Below are positions 7,806 to 14,936 of a stretch of DNA of 23,740 bases, in pieces. The position numbers and the translations under genes are program-made. The stretch covers positions 1 through 23,740 of the forward strand of contig CAVRNW010000038.1 of the NCBI GenBank assembly GCA_963722665.1, in the 5' to 3' direction. This stretch comes from Site-B1 sp963722665 (GTDB lineage: Bacteria; Bacteroidota; Bacteroidia; Flavobacteriales; Flavobacteriaceae). The notes beneath the pieces were generated by a model. It did not search any database. It had not been told where the DNA came from and saw only the letters and a program-made list of their open reading frames with translations. How positions within the stretch are numbered: position 1 is the stretch's first letter; every line of letters starts with the position of its first letter.

Positions 7806-9058
7806 ACATACTCATAAAATCCGCAACAATTATTGATTCCAAAAGTGATTTTCATAGTCAAACTCAAGATATTCTAATTGAAAAGGGAGTTATTACGAAA
7901 ATTGAAACTTCAATTAAAAATCCAAAGAATTACAAAGAAATAAAGCTTGATAATTTACATCTTTCGCAAGGCTGGTTTGACAGCAGTGTTTGTTTTGGAG
8001 AACCGGGATATGAGGAAAGGGAAACCATAGAAAACGGACTAAAAACAGCGGCAAGTTCGGGTTTTACAGCGGTTGCAGTTAATCCTAATACAAACCCTGT
8101 AATTGATAGCAATTCTGATATCGCATTCTTAAAAAGTAAGGCAAAGGATAATCTTGTATCCTTATTGCCAATAGGAGCTCTCACAAGAAGCAGCCTTGGT
8201 GCAGAACTGGCAGAATTGTTTGATATGAGAAATGCGGGAGCTGTCGCATTTGGAGACTATAAAAAATCCACTTCCAATTCTAATCTGTTGAAACTAGCAC
8301 TTCAATATGCCAGTGGATTTAATGGATTGATCTGCTCTTTTCCTCAAGATGACAATATAGCTGGAGTTGGAGTTATGAATGAACATATAACCAGTGCCAC
8401 TTTAGGACTAAAAGGAATACCGAATATAGCAGAAGAATTGCAGGTTTCAAGAGATCTGTTTTTATTGGAATATTCCGAAGGTAAATTACATATCCCAACT
8501 ATTTCTACAGCAGTATCAGTAGAACTCATAAAGCAGGCAAAAAGAAAAAAACTGGATGTGAGCTGTAGTGTTGCTATACACAATTTATGCCTGACAGATG
8601 AAGTTGTATCAGAATTTGATACCAAATATAAGGTGTTACCGCCATTGAGAACCCAAACAGATATTGAAGCCTTAATCGAAGGCATAAAAGATGGAACCAT
8701 TGATATGGTGACGAGCGATCATAATCCGCTTGACATTGAACATAAGAGAGTGGAATTCGATCATGCCGCATATGGAACAGTAGGATTGGAAAGTGCTTTT
8801 GGAGCCTTGCAAACTAAATTTACCTTAAAAAAGACTATTGAACTTTTAACGAGAGGAAAAGATCGGTTTGGCATACCCACTGAGTCGATCAATATTGGTA
8901 ACAAATTGAATATCACCTTATTTAATCCAAATTCAAATTATACTTTTTCGATGAACGACCTTGTATCTAAATCAAAAAATAGTATTTTTGAAGATCGGAA
9001 ATTGAAGGGAAAGGTTTATGGTGTTATCGCCAAAAATCAAATATATTTAAATCAATAA
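7802..9058 (+). CDS. dihydroorotase homologue lacking metal ligands (PyrC'-like pseudoenzyme)
   Basis: The 418-residue protein has the amidohydrolase-superfamily layout of a bacterial dihydroorotase: small N-terminal beta domain, barrel core, and the closing VTSDHNPLD and YGTVGLESAFG motifs. The zinc site is not intact. Where active enzymes have DxHxHLREPG, this protein has DSSVCFGEPG (60-69), replacing both histidines and the substrate-binding arginine. The HxSTxxS region reads HIPTISTAVSV, with Thr233 at the ligand position. The second-barrel histidine region reads ICSFPQDD. Only the Asp of TSDHNP (306) is kept. It is therefore probably catalytically inactive, like PyrC' proteins that hold aspartate transcarbamoylase together in some bacteria; that role is inferred. 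It overlaps the BatA-like gene by 4 nt and precedes a small membrane protein by 2 nt. Automated annotation would call it active dihydroorotase. Confidence 0.85.
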   Translation: MNILIKSATIIDSKSDFHSQTQDILIEKGVITKIETSIKNPKNYKEIKLDNLHLSQGWFDSSVCFGEPGYEERETIENGLKTAASSGFTAVAVNPNTNPVIDSNSDIAFLKSKAKDNLVSLLPIGALTRSSLGAELAELFDMRNAGAVAFGDYKKSTSNSNLLKLALQYASGFNGLICSFPQDDNIAGVGVMNEHITSATLGLKGIPNIAEELQVSRDLFLLEYSEGKLHIPTISTAVSVELIKQAKRKKLDVSCSVAIHNLCLTDEVVSEFDTKYKVLPPLRTQTDIEALIEGIKDGTIDMVTSDHNPLDIEHKRVEFDHAAYGTVGLESAFGALQTKFTLKKTIELLTRGKDRFGIPTESINIGNKLNITLFNPNSNYTFSMNDLVSKSKNSIFEDRKLKGKVYGVIAKNQIYLNQ

Positions 9059-9060
9059 CA

Positions 9061-9390
9061 ATGACAGAAGAAACCATCCTTGAAGGCAGATCTTATGCTA
9101 TTGTGAGTTATATTACCATTTTTGGAACGATCATAGCTTTTTTTATGAATAATGATAAAAAAAATGAGTTCACCAGTTTCCACATAAGACAAGCTTTAGG
9201 TTTGTGGCTGATATTTTTCGCTTTGGGATATATAGTTGGGATTTTTGATAATTGGCTGATTACATTTGGTTTTTGGTTGTTCTTTGGGATCTTATTTATT
9301 TATGGATTTATGAATGCTGTTGCAGGAAGACCTCAATCCGTCCCTATTATTGGTGAATTTTTTCAAAAAATATTTTCAAGCATTGGATAA
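9061..9390 (+). CDS. small membrane protein, DUF4870-like
   Basis: This 109-residue protein has three predicted membrane helices at about residues 12-29, 46-62 and 65-84. The motif FTSFHIRQALGLWL before the second helix is typical of DUF4870-type small membrane proteins, in which a conserved H-x-x-Q-A segment precedes the second helix. Function is unknown. It starts 2 nt after the pseudo-dihydroorotase stop, and its end overlaps the likely start of the esterase gene by 8 nt, so it is an internal member of the 5883-10054 operon. Confidence 0.75.
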   Translation: MTEETILEGRSYAIVSYITIFGTIIAFFMNNDKKNEFTSFHIRQALGLWLIFFALGYIVGIFDNWLITFGFWLFFGILFIYGFMNAVAGRPQSVPIIGEFFQKIFSSIG

Positions 9391-10054
9391 TAAAATACAT
9401 AACCCCAACCTATCTTTAACCCACCTGGTGAGAGAATCTAATATAGTATCGGATAAAGCTCCGCTACTTATAATGCTCCATGGCTATGGCAGTGATGAAA
9501 ATGACCTATTTTCATTTTCTTCAGAATTACCCGAAGAATTATTTATTATCTCCCTAAAAGCACCATATAATCTGGAACCATTCGGGAATGCCTGGTATGC
9601 TATAAATTTTGACAGAGAACAAAATAAATGGAGTAATAATGAACAAGCAGCCAGCTCAAGAGATCTGATAGCTAAATTTATTGATGAAGCAATTGAACAC
9701 TATCCTGTAAAAAGTGATTCGGTTACCTTATTGGGTTTTAGCCAGGGTACTATATTAAGCTATGCAGTCGCGTTAAGCTATCCTGAAAAAATTAAGAATG
9801 TTATTGCCCTAAGCGGATATATTAACAGTGATTTATTACCTGATCAGGCAGATACTAATGGATATAAGCACTTGGACTTTTATTGCTCACATGGCACTTT
9901 AGATCAGGTCATTCCGGTTGAATGGGGCAGAAAGGCACAACCATTCTTAAACTCGCTGAACATCAAAAACAAATTTTCAGAATTCTCTGTGGGTCATGGT
10001 GTCTCTCCTCAAAATTTTCATGAATTGAAGGAATGGCTTAAAAACAGAATTTAA
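9383..10054 (+). CDS. alpha/beta-hydrolase, phospholipase/carboxylesterase family
   Basis: This is a 223-residue protein from a TTG start at 9383. The frame is open back to 9314, but that extension lies inside the upstream gene and would put 23 unrelated residues in front of the SLTHLVRES strand where the family normally begins. Motifs are the oxyanion loop MLHGYGSDEND (31-41), nucleophile GFSQG with Ser120, Asp174 in HGTLDQVIP and His205 in VGHGVSPQ, a complete catalytic triad. It belongs to the small cytosolic esterases of the abhydrolase_2 (phospholipase/carboxylesterase) family, which cleave short acyl esters or thioesters; substrate unknown. It is the last gene of the operon and ends directly against the convergent minus-strand gene (TAA immediately followed by TTA). 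Confidence 0.85.
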   Translation: MDNKIHNPNLSLTHLVRESNIVSDKAPLLIMLHGYGSDENDLFSFSSELPEELFIISLKAPYNLEPFGNAWYAINFDREQNKWSNNEQAASSRDLIAKFIDEAIEHYPVKSDSVTLLGFSQGTILSYAVALSYPEKIKNVIALSGYINSDLLPDQADTNGYKHLDFYCSHGTLDQVIPVEWGRKAQPFLNSLNIKNKFSEFSVGHGVSPQNFHELKEWLKNRI

Positions 10055-10555
10055 TTACTGCATAGGATACAGAAAAGATTCTACTAATTTAAATTTGAGT
10101 TCCTTGTCAGGAGTTATTTGGTATGTCAGAAATAATTCTCCCCAAAACTCGCCATCAGAAAAATCGGCAATGATCCATTTATGATTTAATAGTTTGATAT
10201 TGTTTATCATCAATTTTCTTCCTTCAGATGAACCATATGGAATCAATGGATGTTCACCTTTTATCTCATTTAAAGTATAAAGTTCATCCTTTATGAATGG
10301 AATAAGCTCAGAAACATCAAAGCCTTTGTTTTCAAAATAAGTGATTGCATCTTCATTTCTTTCCAGATTGAAATATGACAGATCCAATATTTTATCTTCA
10401 AGGATCGATAATGAATCCTTTAAAAAGGTATTCTCTTCTTTTATGGATTTGATATCTGCTTCATATTTATCAAGAACATTCTTTGAATTAACATACTGAA
10501 AAAGTACCAGTAAAATTGAAAAAATGAATAGATACATAAATATTTTGTTCTTCAT
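10055..10555 (-). CDS. membrane-anchored coiled-coil protein of unknown function
   Basis: The 166-residue protein has an N-terminal membrane helix (about residues 5-22) and then a heptad-like charged stretch (about 25-60: EADIKSIKEENTFLKDSLSI and onward). The C-terminal globular part contains YFENKGFDVSELIPFIKDEL, NHKWIIADFSDGEFWGELFL and a final KFKLVESFLYP strand. The N-terminus is most likely in the cytosol with the bulk in the periplasm. I recognise it only as a type of protein common in flavobacteria; no catalytic motif is evident. Its ATG lies 2 nt after the stop of the MBL-fold gene on the same strand, so the two form an operon and may act together. Confidence 0.65.
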   Translation of the reverse strand: MKNKIFMYLFIFSILLVLFQYVNSKNVLDKYEADIKSIKEENTFLKDSLSILEDKILDLSYFNLERNEDAITYFENKGFDVSELIPFIKDELYTLNEIKGEHPLIPYGSSEGRKLMINNIKLLNHKWIIADFSDGEFWGELFLTYQITPDKELKFKLVESFLYPMQ

Positions 10556-10557
10556 AA

Positions 10558-11328
10558 CTAAATTGTTATTTGTAGATTATCATACGCAAGGAAGACGCCT
10601 TTAGGTAGTTTCTGCTGTACTTCCTTGTGGAAACCCATATAATTGCTAATATGGGTCAAATAGGCTCTTCCTGGTTTTACCTTATCAATAAATTGTAAGG
10701 CCTCTTCCAAATTAAAATGAGAATGGTGAGGTCTTTCTCTTAAGGCATTCACAACTAGAACTTTTAAACCTTTTAGTTTTTCCACTTCATGGTCTTCAAC
10801 TGTTTTCACGTCTGTCAAATAGGCAAAATCATTGAAACGAAAACCAAAAACTTGAACTCTGTTATGGAATGCATTTACTGGGATTACAGTCAAATTACCC
10901 AATTTAAAAGGTGAATTTTCAATTTCTACTTCCTTAACACTTGGTGCTCCCGGATATTTATCTACAGAAACAAAAATATAATCAAATCGCTTTCTAAGAG
11001 TGGCTAGTACACGTTTATGAGCGTAAATAGGAATATCTCCTTGATTAAAGAAAAATGGTCTGATATCATCTAAACCTGCTACATGATCACTGTGTTCATG
11101 GGTAAAAAGGATACCATCTATTCTATTACATTTGGTGTTGAGCATTTGCTGCCTGAAATCCGGACCACAGTCAACTACATACTTATAATCATCCCATTCC
11201 ACAAGAACAGAAACCCTTAATCTCTTGTCCTTAGGATCTGTACTTAAGCAAACCGGATGATTACTACCTATTACAGGAATTCCTTGAGATGTACCAGTTC
11301 CTAAAAATGTAACTTTCAAATTGCTCAA
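10558..11328 (-). CDS. MBL-fold metallo-hydrolase (RNase Z/PhnP-like)
   Basis: The 256-residue protein begins LKVTFLGTGTSQGIPVIG, the opening of RNase Z/PhnP-type metallo-beta-lactamase proteins. It has the dinuclear site THEHSDH (76-82), VDCGPDFR (52-59), a FHNRVQVFGFRF segment with a further His, YLTDVKT supplying an Asp, and closing histidines in HHSHFNLEEA and THISNYMGFH. A GSNHPVCLSTDPKD segment near the start, with Cys27, resembles the metal or structural loop of PhnP-like phosphodiesterases. It is probably a cytosolic phosphodiesterase acting on a nucleotide-like substrate; it is not tRNA-processing RNase Z for certain. The start is a TTG at 11328, with the -7 box ending only 9 nt upstream. 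It is followed after 2 nt by the membrane-anchored unknown. Confidence 0.82.
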   Translation of the reverse strand: MSNLKVTFLGTGTSQGIPVIGSNHPVCLSTDPKDKRLRVSVLVEWDDYKYVVDCGPDFRQQMLNTKCNRIDGILFTHEHSDHVAGLDDIRPFFFNQGDIPIYAHKRVLATLRKRFDYIFVSVDKYPGAPSVKEVEIENSPFKLGNLTVIPVNAFHNRVQVFGFRFNDFAYLTDVKTVEDHEVEKLKGLKVLVVNALRERPHHSHFNLEEALQFIDKVKPGRAYLTHISNYMGFHKEVQQKLPKGVFLAYDNLQITI

Positions 11329-11336
11329 TTTTACTA

Positions 11337-11344
11337 CAAAAATA
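11337..11344 (-). promoter_or_regulatory. -7 element of the MBL-fold gene
   Basis: TATTTTTG on the minus strand is an exact TAnnTTTG match. The expected start around 11331 is about 3 nt from the TTG initiation codon at 11328, so the transcript is likely leaderless or almost so. Confidence 0.5.
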
Positions 11345-11459
11345 GTGTTATTTTTTTGTTTGCTTATTATATGTGACTCATTAAGAAAAGTACTTAATGA
11401 TTAGTAGATGTCTAACTTTAGCTACACAAATATTTTATAATAGCACTGTTTTTTTTTCT

Positions 11460-11467
11460 ACTTTTGT
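11460..11467 (+). promoter_or_regulatory. -7 element of the 485-residue protein gene
   Basis: TACTTTTG is an exact TAnnTTTG match. The start should fall near 11473, about 12 nt before the ATG at 11485. No clear TTG -33 element is seen at 17-23 nt; the region just upstream is a run of T. Confidence 0.5.
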
Positions 11468-11484
11468 TACTATAATAAAAAAAG

Positions 11485-12942
11485 ATGGCTTTAAGATTAA
11501 AAGGAGATAGAGAAATTAGTAAAACTCTAACTATCAAGCAGAAATCTCTGCAAATAAACCTTAACGAACATATTTATGGAACCTTTGCTGAGATAGGTGC
11601 AGGACAGGAAACCGTTCGTAATTTTTTTAGGGCTGGTGGTGCCTCCGGGACTATTGCAAAAGCAATGTCCGCTTATGATAAAGATTTTAGTGATGCTATA
11701 TATGGCGTTGAGAATGACGGCCGTTATGTGACCGAAGATCGTTTGCGTAAAATGTTAAACCATGAAGTCAACCTTGTTGAAGACCGAATAAAAAGAGACA
11801 GGCATCCCGACAAGCTTTTTTTCTCATATGCTAATACCGTTGCAACAATAGATTTTTCAAAAAAATTTAAAGGTCATGGTTGGGTTGGTGTTAAATTTCA
11901 ATTAGATCCTTTGGAGGACTATAACGAAATAATTATTCATATAAGGTTTAGACAAACTAATAGTCAATTACAACAGGAAACATTGGGTGTTTTGGGTGTT
12001 AACTTAATTTTTGGAGGGTTTTATATGCATGATGACCCAAAAGAAATAGTAAAGTCGCTCTATGATAACATTGAAAAAGACCAGATTGAAGTTGATATGA
12101 TAAATTTCGCCGGTCCTAGATTCGCATACGTTGACAATAGGCTAATGAGTTTGCAATTAGTCAAAAATGGAATGACAGAAGCAGTAATGTTTGGGCCAGA
12201 TGGCAATAACATGCTTCCTGCATCAGAATTATACAAAAAAAATATTCTGGTTCTTAGAGGTAGCTTTAGGCCGGTTACTCTTGTCAACATGGATATTTAT
12301 GAAAAATCTAGAAAATTATTTTTGGCAGAAAAGACCGTTGTTAAAAAGAACACAAAAATAATTTTTGAAATAACCTTGGATAACCTTAGAGAGGAAGGGA
12401 AAATCAATGAGCGGGACTTCTTGGATAGAGCTGAGTTATTATGTTCCCTAGGCCAAAACGTAATGATTACCAGCTTCCAGGAATATTACAGATTGGTAGA
12501 GTATCTTGCTCAATTTACTAAGGCTAGAATGGCCATGGCAATGGGGGTTTATAATCTTATTCAAATATTTGATGAGAAGTATTACCGGCATTTAAGCGGT
12601 GGTATATTAGAGGCATTTGGTAAATTATTCTTCAAAGACTTGAAGATCTATTTATATCCATTAAAGAATCATGAAACGGAAGAATTTATAACCAGTGAAA
12701 CGGTAAAGGTTCATCCACGGATGAAAGAATTATATAAATTCTTTAAATTCAATGGCAAATTGGTAGATATTAAAGACTTTAACCCTGACAATATGGATAT
12801 TTTATCCAGAAATGTACTTCAAATGATCGCTTCAGGAGAAAAAGGCTGGGAAGAAATGCTACCTGAAGGTGTAGCCGATATCATTAAAGAACACAGGCTT
12901 TTTGGTTGTTCAAGAAGTAGAAGTAACAGTCGCAAATACTAG
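11485..12942 (+). CDS. conserved cytosolic protein of unknown function (485 aa)
   Basis: This is a full-length soluble protein with no signal peptide or membrane helix. Striking conserved-looking stretches are IYGTFAEIGAGQETVRNFFR (30-49), AGGASGTIAKAMSAYDKDFS, GRYVTEDRLRKML, FSYANTVATIDF, NRLMSLQLVKNGMTEAVMFG, FDEKYYRHLSGGILEAFGKL and KVHPRMKELYKFFKFNGKLV. I remember close relatives across flavobacteria that are variously labelled nicotinate-nucleotide adenylyltransferase or TonB-dependent receptor. Nothing here supports either label: there is no HxGH nucleotidyltransferase motif, no plug or barrel pattern and no export signal. The GAGQE and GGASGT turns suggest ligand or phosphate contacts, but this is speculation. 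The C-terminus ends in a short Ser/Arg tail. Its TAG overlaps the stop of the convergent peroxiredoxin gene in the palindrome CTAG. Confidence 0.75.
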   Translation: MALRLKGDREISKTLTIKQKSLQINLNEHIYGTFAEIGAGQETVRNFFRAGGASGTIAKAMSAYDKDFSDAIYGVENDGRYVTEDRLRKMLNHEVNLVEDRIKRDRHPDKLFFSYANTVATIDFSKKFKGHGWVGVKFQLDPLEDYNEIIIHIRFRQTNSQLQQETLGVLGVNLIFGGFYMHDDPKEIVKSLYDNIEKDQIEVDMINFAGPRFAYVDNRLMSLQLVKNGMTEAVMFGPDGNNMLPASELYKKNILVLRGSFRPVTLVNMDIYEKSRKLFLAEKTVVKKNTKIIFEITLDNLREEGKINERDFLDRAELLCSLGQNVMITSFQEYYRLVEYLAQFTKARMAMAMGVYNLIQIFDEKYYRHLSGGILEAFGKLFFKDLKIYLYPLKNHETEEFITSETVKVHPRMKELYKFFKFNGKLVDIKDFNPDNMDILSRNVLQMIASGEKGWEEMLPEGVADIIKEHRLFGCSRSRSNSRKY

Positions 12943-13397
12943 TAATTTTCCAGTATCTGACTGGCATGGTCTTTAGTTTTAACCTTTTCGATCACATGCT
13001 CTATAATACCGTCTTCGCTGATAACAAATGTTTTTCTGTGGATTCCGTCATAGACTTTACCCATGAATTTCTTTTCGCCCCAAACTCCAAAACTATTGAT
13101 CACTTCTTTATCAATATCAGCCAATAACTGGAAAGGGAAATTGTATTTAGATTTAAAATTAGCTTGTTTTTTCTCTGGATCGGCACTGACTCCTAATAAT
13201 TCAAACCCACGATCCTGTAATTCCTTGTAATTGTCTCTTAAATTACATGCCTCGGCCGTACATCCGGGAGTGTTAGCTTTAGGATAGAAGAAAACAACTA
13301 ATTTCTTCCCCTTAAAATCACTTAATGATATTGGTTTCCCGTCTTGATTATTAACTTTAAAATTTGGAACCTTATCGCCTGCTTTTAATGTGTTCAT
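12939..13397 (-). CDS. bcp: thiol peroxidase, Bcp/PrxQ-type peroxiredoxin
   Basis: The 152-residue protein has the AhpC/TSA thioredoxin-like fold. It opens LKAGDKVPNFKVNNQDGKPI, then has KLVVFFYPKANTPGCTAEAC with peroxidatic Cys46 in the TPGC motif and resolving Cys51 five residues later, the arrangement of the atypical 2-Cys PrxQ/Bcp group. GVWGEKKFMGKVYDGIHRKTFVIS is the usual C-terminal signature. It reduces hydrogen peroxide and organic hydroperoxides in the cytosol, using thioredoxin as donor. It diverges from nth across 51 bp, so an oxidative-stress gene and an oxidative DNA-damage repair gene share a promoter region. It is convergent with the 485-residue gene, with a 4-nt overlap of stops. 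Confidence 0.92.
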   Translation of the reverse strand: MNTLKAGDKVPNFKVNNQDGKPISLSDFKGKKLVVFFYPKANTPGCTAEACNLRDNYKELQDRGFELLGVSADPEKKQANFKSKYNFPFQLLADIDKEVINSFGVWGEKKFMGKVYDGIHRKTFVISEDGIIEHVIEKVKTKDHASQILENY

Positions 13398-13421
13398 GTT
13401 ATAGTTTTATATATTGATTCG

Positions 13422-13429
13422 TACTTTTG
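13422..13429 (+). promoter_or_regulatory. -7 element of nth
   Basis: TACTTTTG is an exact TAnnTTTG match. The start near 13435 leaves about 14 nt before the ATG at 13449. No good TTG lies at 17-23 nt upstream within the 51-bp gap. Confidence 0.45.
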
Positions 13430-13448
13430 ATAAATTTAAACAAAATTC

Positions 13449-14102
13449 ATGACCAAAGCCGAAAAAGTTCAGTTTGTAATTAAAACTCTTGATAAATTAT
13501 ATCCTGATGTGCCCATTCCTTTAGAACATAAAGATCCATATACATTGTTGATAGCTGTCCTCCTATCTGCCCAAAGTACAGATGTTAAAGTTAATCAGAT
13601 CACACCGGTGCTTTTTTCAAAAGCCGATAATCCTTATGACATGATTAAATTATCGGTTGAAGAAATACGGGAAATCATCAAACCTATTGGTCTTTCTCCT
13701 ATGAAAAGCAAAGGCATCTATGGTCTTTCCAAGATCCTAATAGATAAACATGATGGTAAGGTCCCAAGGACATATAAGGAACTTGAAGAGCTGCCTTCTG
13801 TAGGTCATAAAACAGCGGCAGTAGTCTTGTCTCAAGCATTTGGAATTCCGGCCTTTCCAGTGGACACTCACATTCACAGGCTAATGTACAGATGGAATTT
13901 AAGTAACGGTAAAAATGTAGTGCAAACTGAGAAAGATGCTAAACGACTATTCCCTAAGAAGCTGTGGAATAAATTACATCTTCAAATTATTTGGTATGGC
14001 AGGCAATATAGTCCGGCACGTGGCTGGGATCTGGAAAAAGATATCATCACAAATAAAATAGGCAGAAAAGCTGTCATTGATGATTACAAAAAAACAAATT
14101 AA
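13449..14102 (+). CDS. nth: endonuclease III, form without Fe-S cluster
   Basis: The 217-residue protein is a helix-hairpin-helix DNA glycosylase/AP lyase. It contains LLIAVLLSAQSTDVKVNQ, the hairpin ELPSVGHKTAAVVL with catalytic Lys121, and PVDTHIHRL with catalytic Asp139, aligned with Lys120 and Asp138 of the E. coli enzyme. It should remove oxidised pyrimidines and nick abasic sites in base-excision repair. The C-terminus aligns as far as WYGRQYSPARG but carries no cysteine where E. coli Nth has the C-x6-C-x2-C-x5-C cluster loop; the whole protein has no cysteine. It ends instead with WDLEKDIITNKIGRKAVIDD. Length is close to that of the E. coli enzyme (211), so this is a replacement of the loop and not a truncation. 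It is divergent from bcp. Confidence 0.92.
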   Translation: MTKAEKVQFVIKTLDKLYPDVPIPLEHKDPYTLLIAVLLSAQSTDVKVNQITPVLFSKADNPYDMIKLSVEEIREIIKPIGLSPMKSKGIYGLSKILIDKHDGKVPRTYKELEELPSVGHKTAAVVLSQAFGIPAFPVDTHIHRLMYRWNLSNGKNVVQTEKDAKRLFPKKLWNKLHLQIIWYGRQYSPARGWDLEKDIITNKIGRKAVIDDYKKTN

Positions 14103-14150
14103 AAATAAATTAGTGGTACAATAGTTGAAGCATAAATAATAAACTCAACT

Positions 14151-14702
14151 ATGAGGTCATTAATCTGTGTTTTATTTATTTTAATGATATCTTCCTGCAT
14201 TCCTATTAGAATAGCTCCCACAATTAAAGAAGATAAAATTATGAAGGCCAGCAAATTTAAACGCAAATTACCTAAACAATATGCGTTTATATTTGAAGAT
14301 CCTAAAGAAGCTGATGAGTTCTATAATTATGTAAACACCAAGTTTCAATTGGATCATCAGGATGTTGATTGGGGAGTGCCTTTTGAAATTGATAATATTG
14401 TGTACTACATGTCCTTTTACGAATCAGAAATACCGAATAAAACATTTAATCTAATTCCGTTTTTGATTGATGCCAAACGAGACAGCAATGGAAACAGCCC
14501 TTTGTTTGACGGATCATATGTTTCCCGATATGGGAACTGGTATATAGTTATAACTGTAAATAATGACGTAAGTACTGATTGCCTCTACCCGGAGTATGAA
14601 AATAGACATAAGATCATTTCATATTTAAAGGAGCTGAGGAAAGAGTATGTAAATACATACAATTATGAAGAAGTATTACTAAAACAAAAAAGTCCTAATT
14701 AG
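14151..14702 (+). CDS. predicted lipoprotein of unknown function
   Basis: This 183-residue protein has a short signal peptide with lipobox ISSC (Cys16), giving a lipid-anchored envelope protein. The mature part is mixed alpha/beta with features such as KQYAFIFEDPKEADEFYNYV, DVDWGVPFEIDNIVYYMSFY, GSYVSRYGNWYIVIT and a helical KIISYLKELRKEYVNTYNY end. I do not recognise a domain. It begins 48 nt after nth on the same strand. A strong terminator overlaps its stop codon. Confidence 0.6.
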   Translation: MRSLICVLFILMISSCIPIRIAPTIKEDKIMKASKFKRKLPKQYAFIFEDPKEADEFYNYVNTKFQLDHQDVDWGVPFEIDNIVYYMSFYESEIPNKTFNLIPFLIDAKRDSNGNSPLFDGSYVSRYGNWYIVITVNNDVSTDCLYPEYENRHKIISYLKELRKEYVNTYNYEEVLLKQKSPN

Positions 14703-14728
14703 CGACTAACTTTTAATTAGGACTTTTT
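14687..14728. terminator. Rho-independent terminator overlapping the lipoprotein stop codon
   Basis: Perfect 14-nt arms AAAAAGTCCTAATT (14687-14700) and AATTAGGACTTTTT (14715-14728) flank a 14-nt loop. The A and T ends let it work in both directions. On plus it ends the lipoprotein transcript; on minus it lies just past the 48-residue ORF and would end the sigma-factor transcript. Confidence 0.85.
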
Positions 14729-14734
14729 CAAAGT

Positions 14735-14881
14735 TTAGTTCAAAAGAGAATTGAACGATAGCTTATTATAATTTATAACACTTAAAGCTTTTGAATAACT
14801 AAGCAGAAATTCAATTGTCTCCTTTTTTGGAACTAATTTACTTGATTGATGTTTTTGGTGTTGAGAGTAAAGTTTTGCCAT
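14735..14881 (-). CDS. 48-residue ORF downstream of the ECF sigma factor
   Basis: Reading the minus strand from the ATG at 14881 gives a 48-residue basic protein that begins MAKLYSQHQKHQSSKLVPKK, continues ETIEFLLSYSKALSVINYNK and ends LSFNSLLN before a TAA. It lies 55 nt after the sigma-factor stop on the same strand and directly before a bidirectional terminator, so it fills the only space between them. The amphipathic segment around ETIEFLLSYSKALSVI looks like a real helix. I have an impression of similar short ORFs behind this sigma factor in other flavobacteria, which I cannot verify here. It has no zinc-finger or membrane helix as an anti-sigma factor would often have. Function is unknown. 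Confidence 0.6.
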   Translation of the reverse strand: MAKLYSQHQKHQSSKLVPKKETIEFLLSYSKALSVINYNKLSFNSLLN

Positions 14882-14936
14882 TTACTATATATTAATTTGT
14901 TTAATATAGAAACGGACATTAAATTACTTTATTATA

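Noticed and set aside
8344..8700. 118-codon open frame antisense to the dihydroorotase homologue
   Set aside because: It is the reverse complement of a well-supported gene, with no family resemblance, and is typical of frame shadows; the same applies to the antisense frames at 7930-8184, 8574-8771 and 5214-5471.
7802..9058. Calling this gene pyrC (active dihydroorotase)
   Set aside because: The HxH zinc ligands, the substrate-binding arginine and a further ligand position are replaced.
9314..9382. Extended N-terminus of the esterase from 9314
   Set aside because: The extra 23 codons sit inside the upstream membrane-protein gene and do not resemble the start of the family.
11485..12942. TonB-dependent receptor or nicotinate-nucleotide adenylyltransferase for the 485-residue protein
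   Set aside because: There is no signal peptide, plug or barrel pattern, and no HxGH nucleotidyltransferase motif.
14123..14150. AGTTGA/TCAACT inverted repeat after nth
   Set aside because: The arms are only 6 bp, with a 16-nt loop and no T tract, so it is not a credible terminator.
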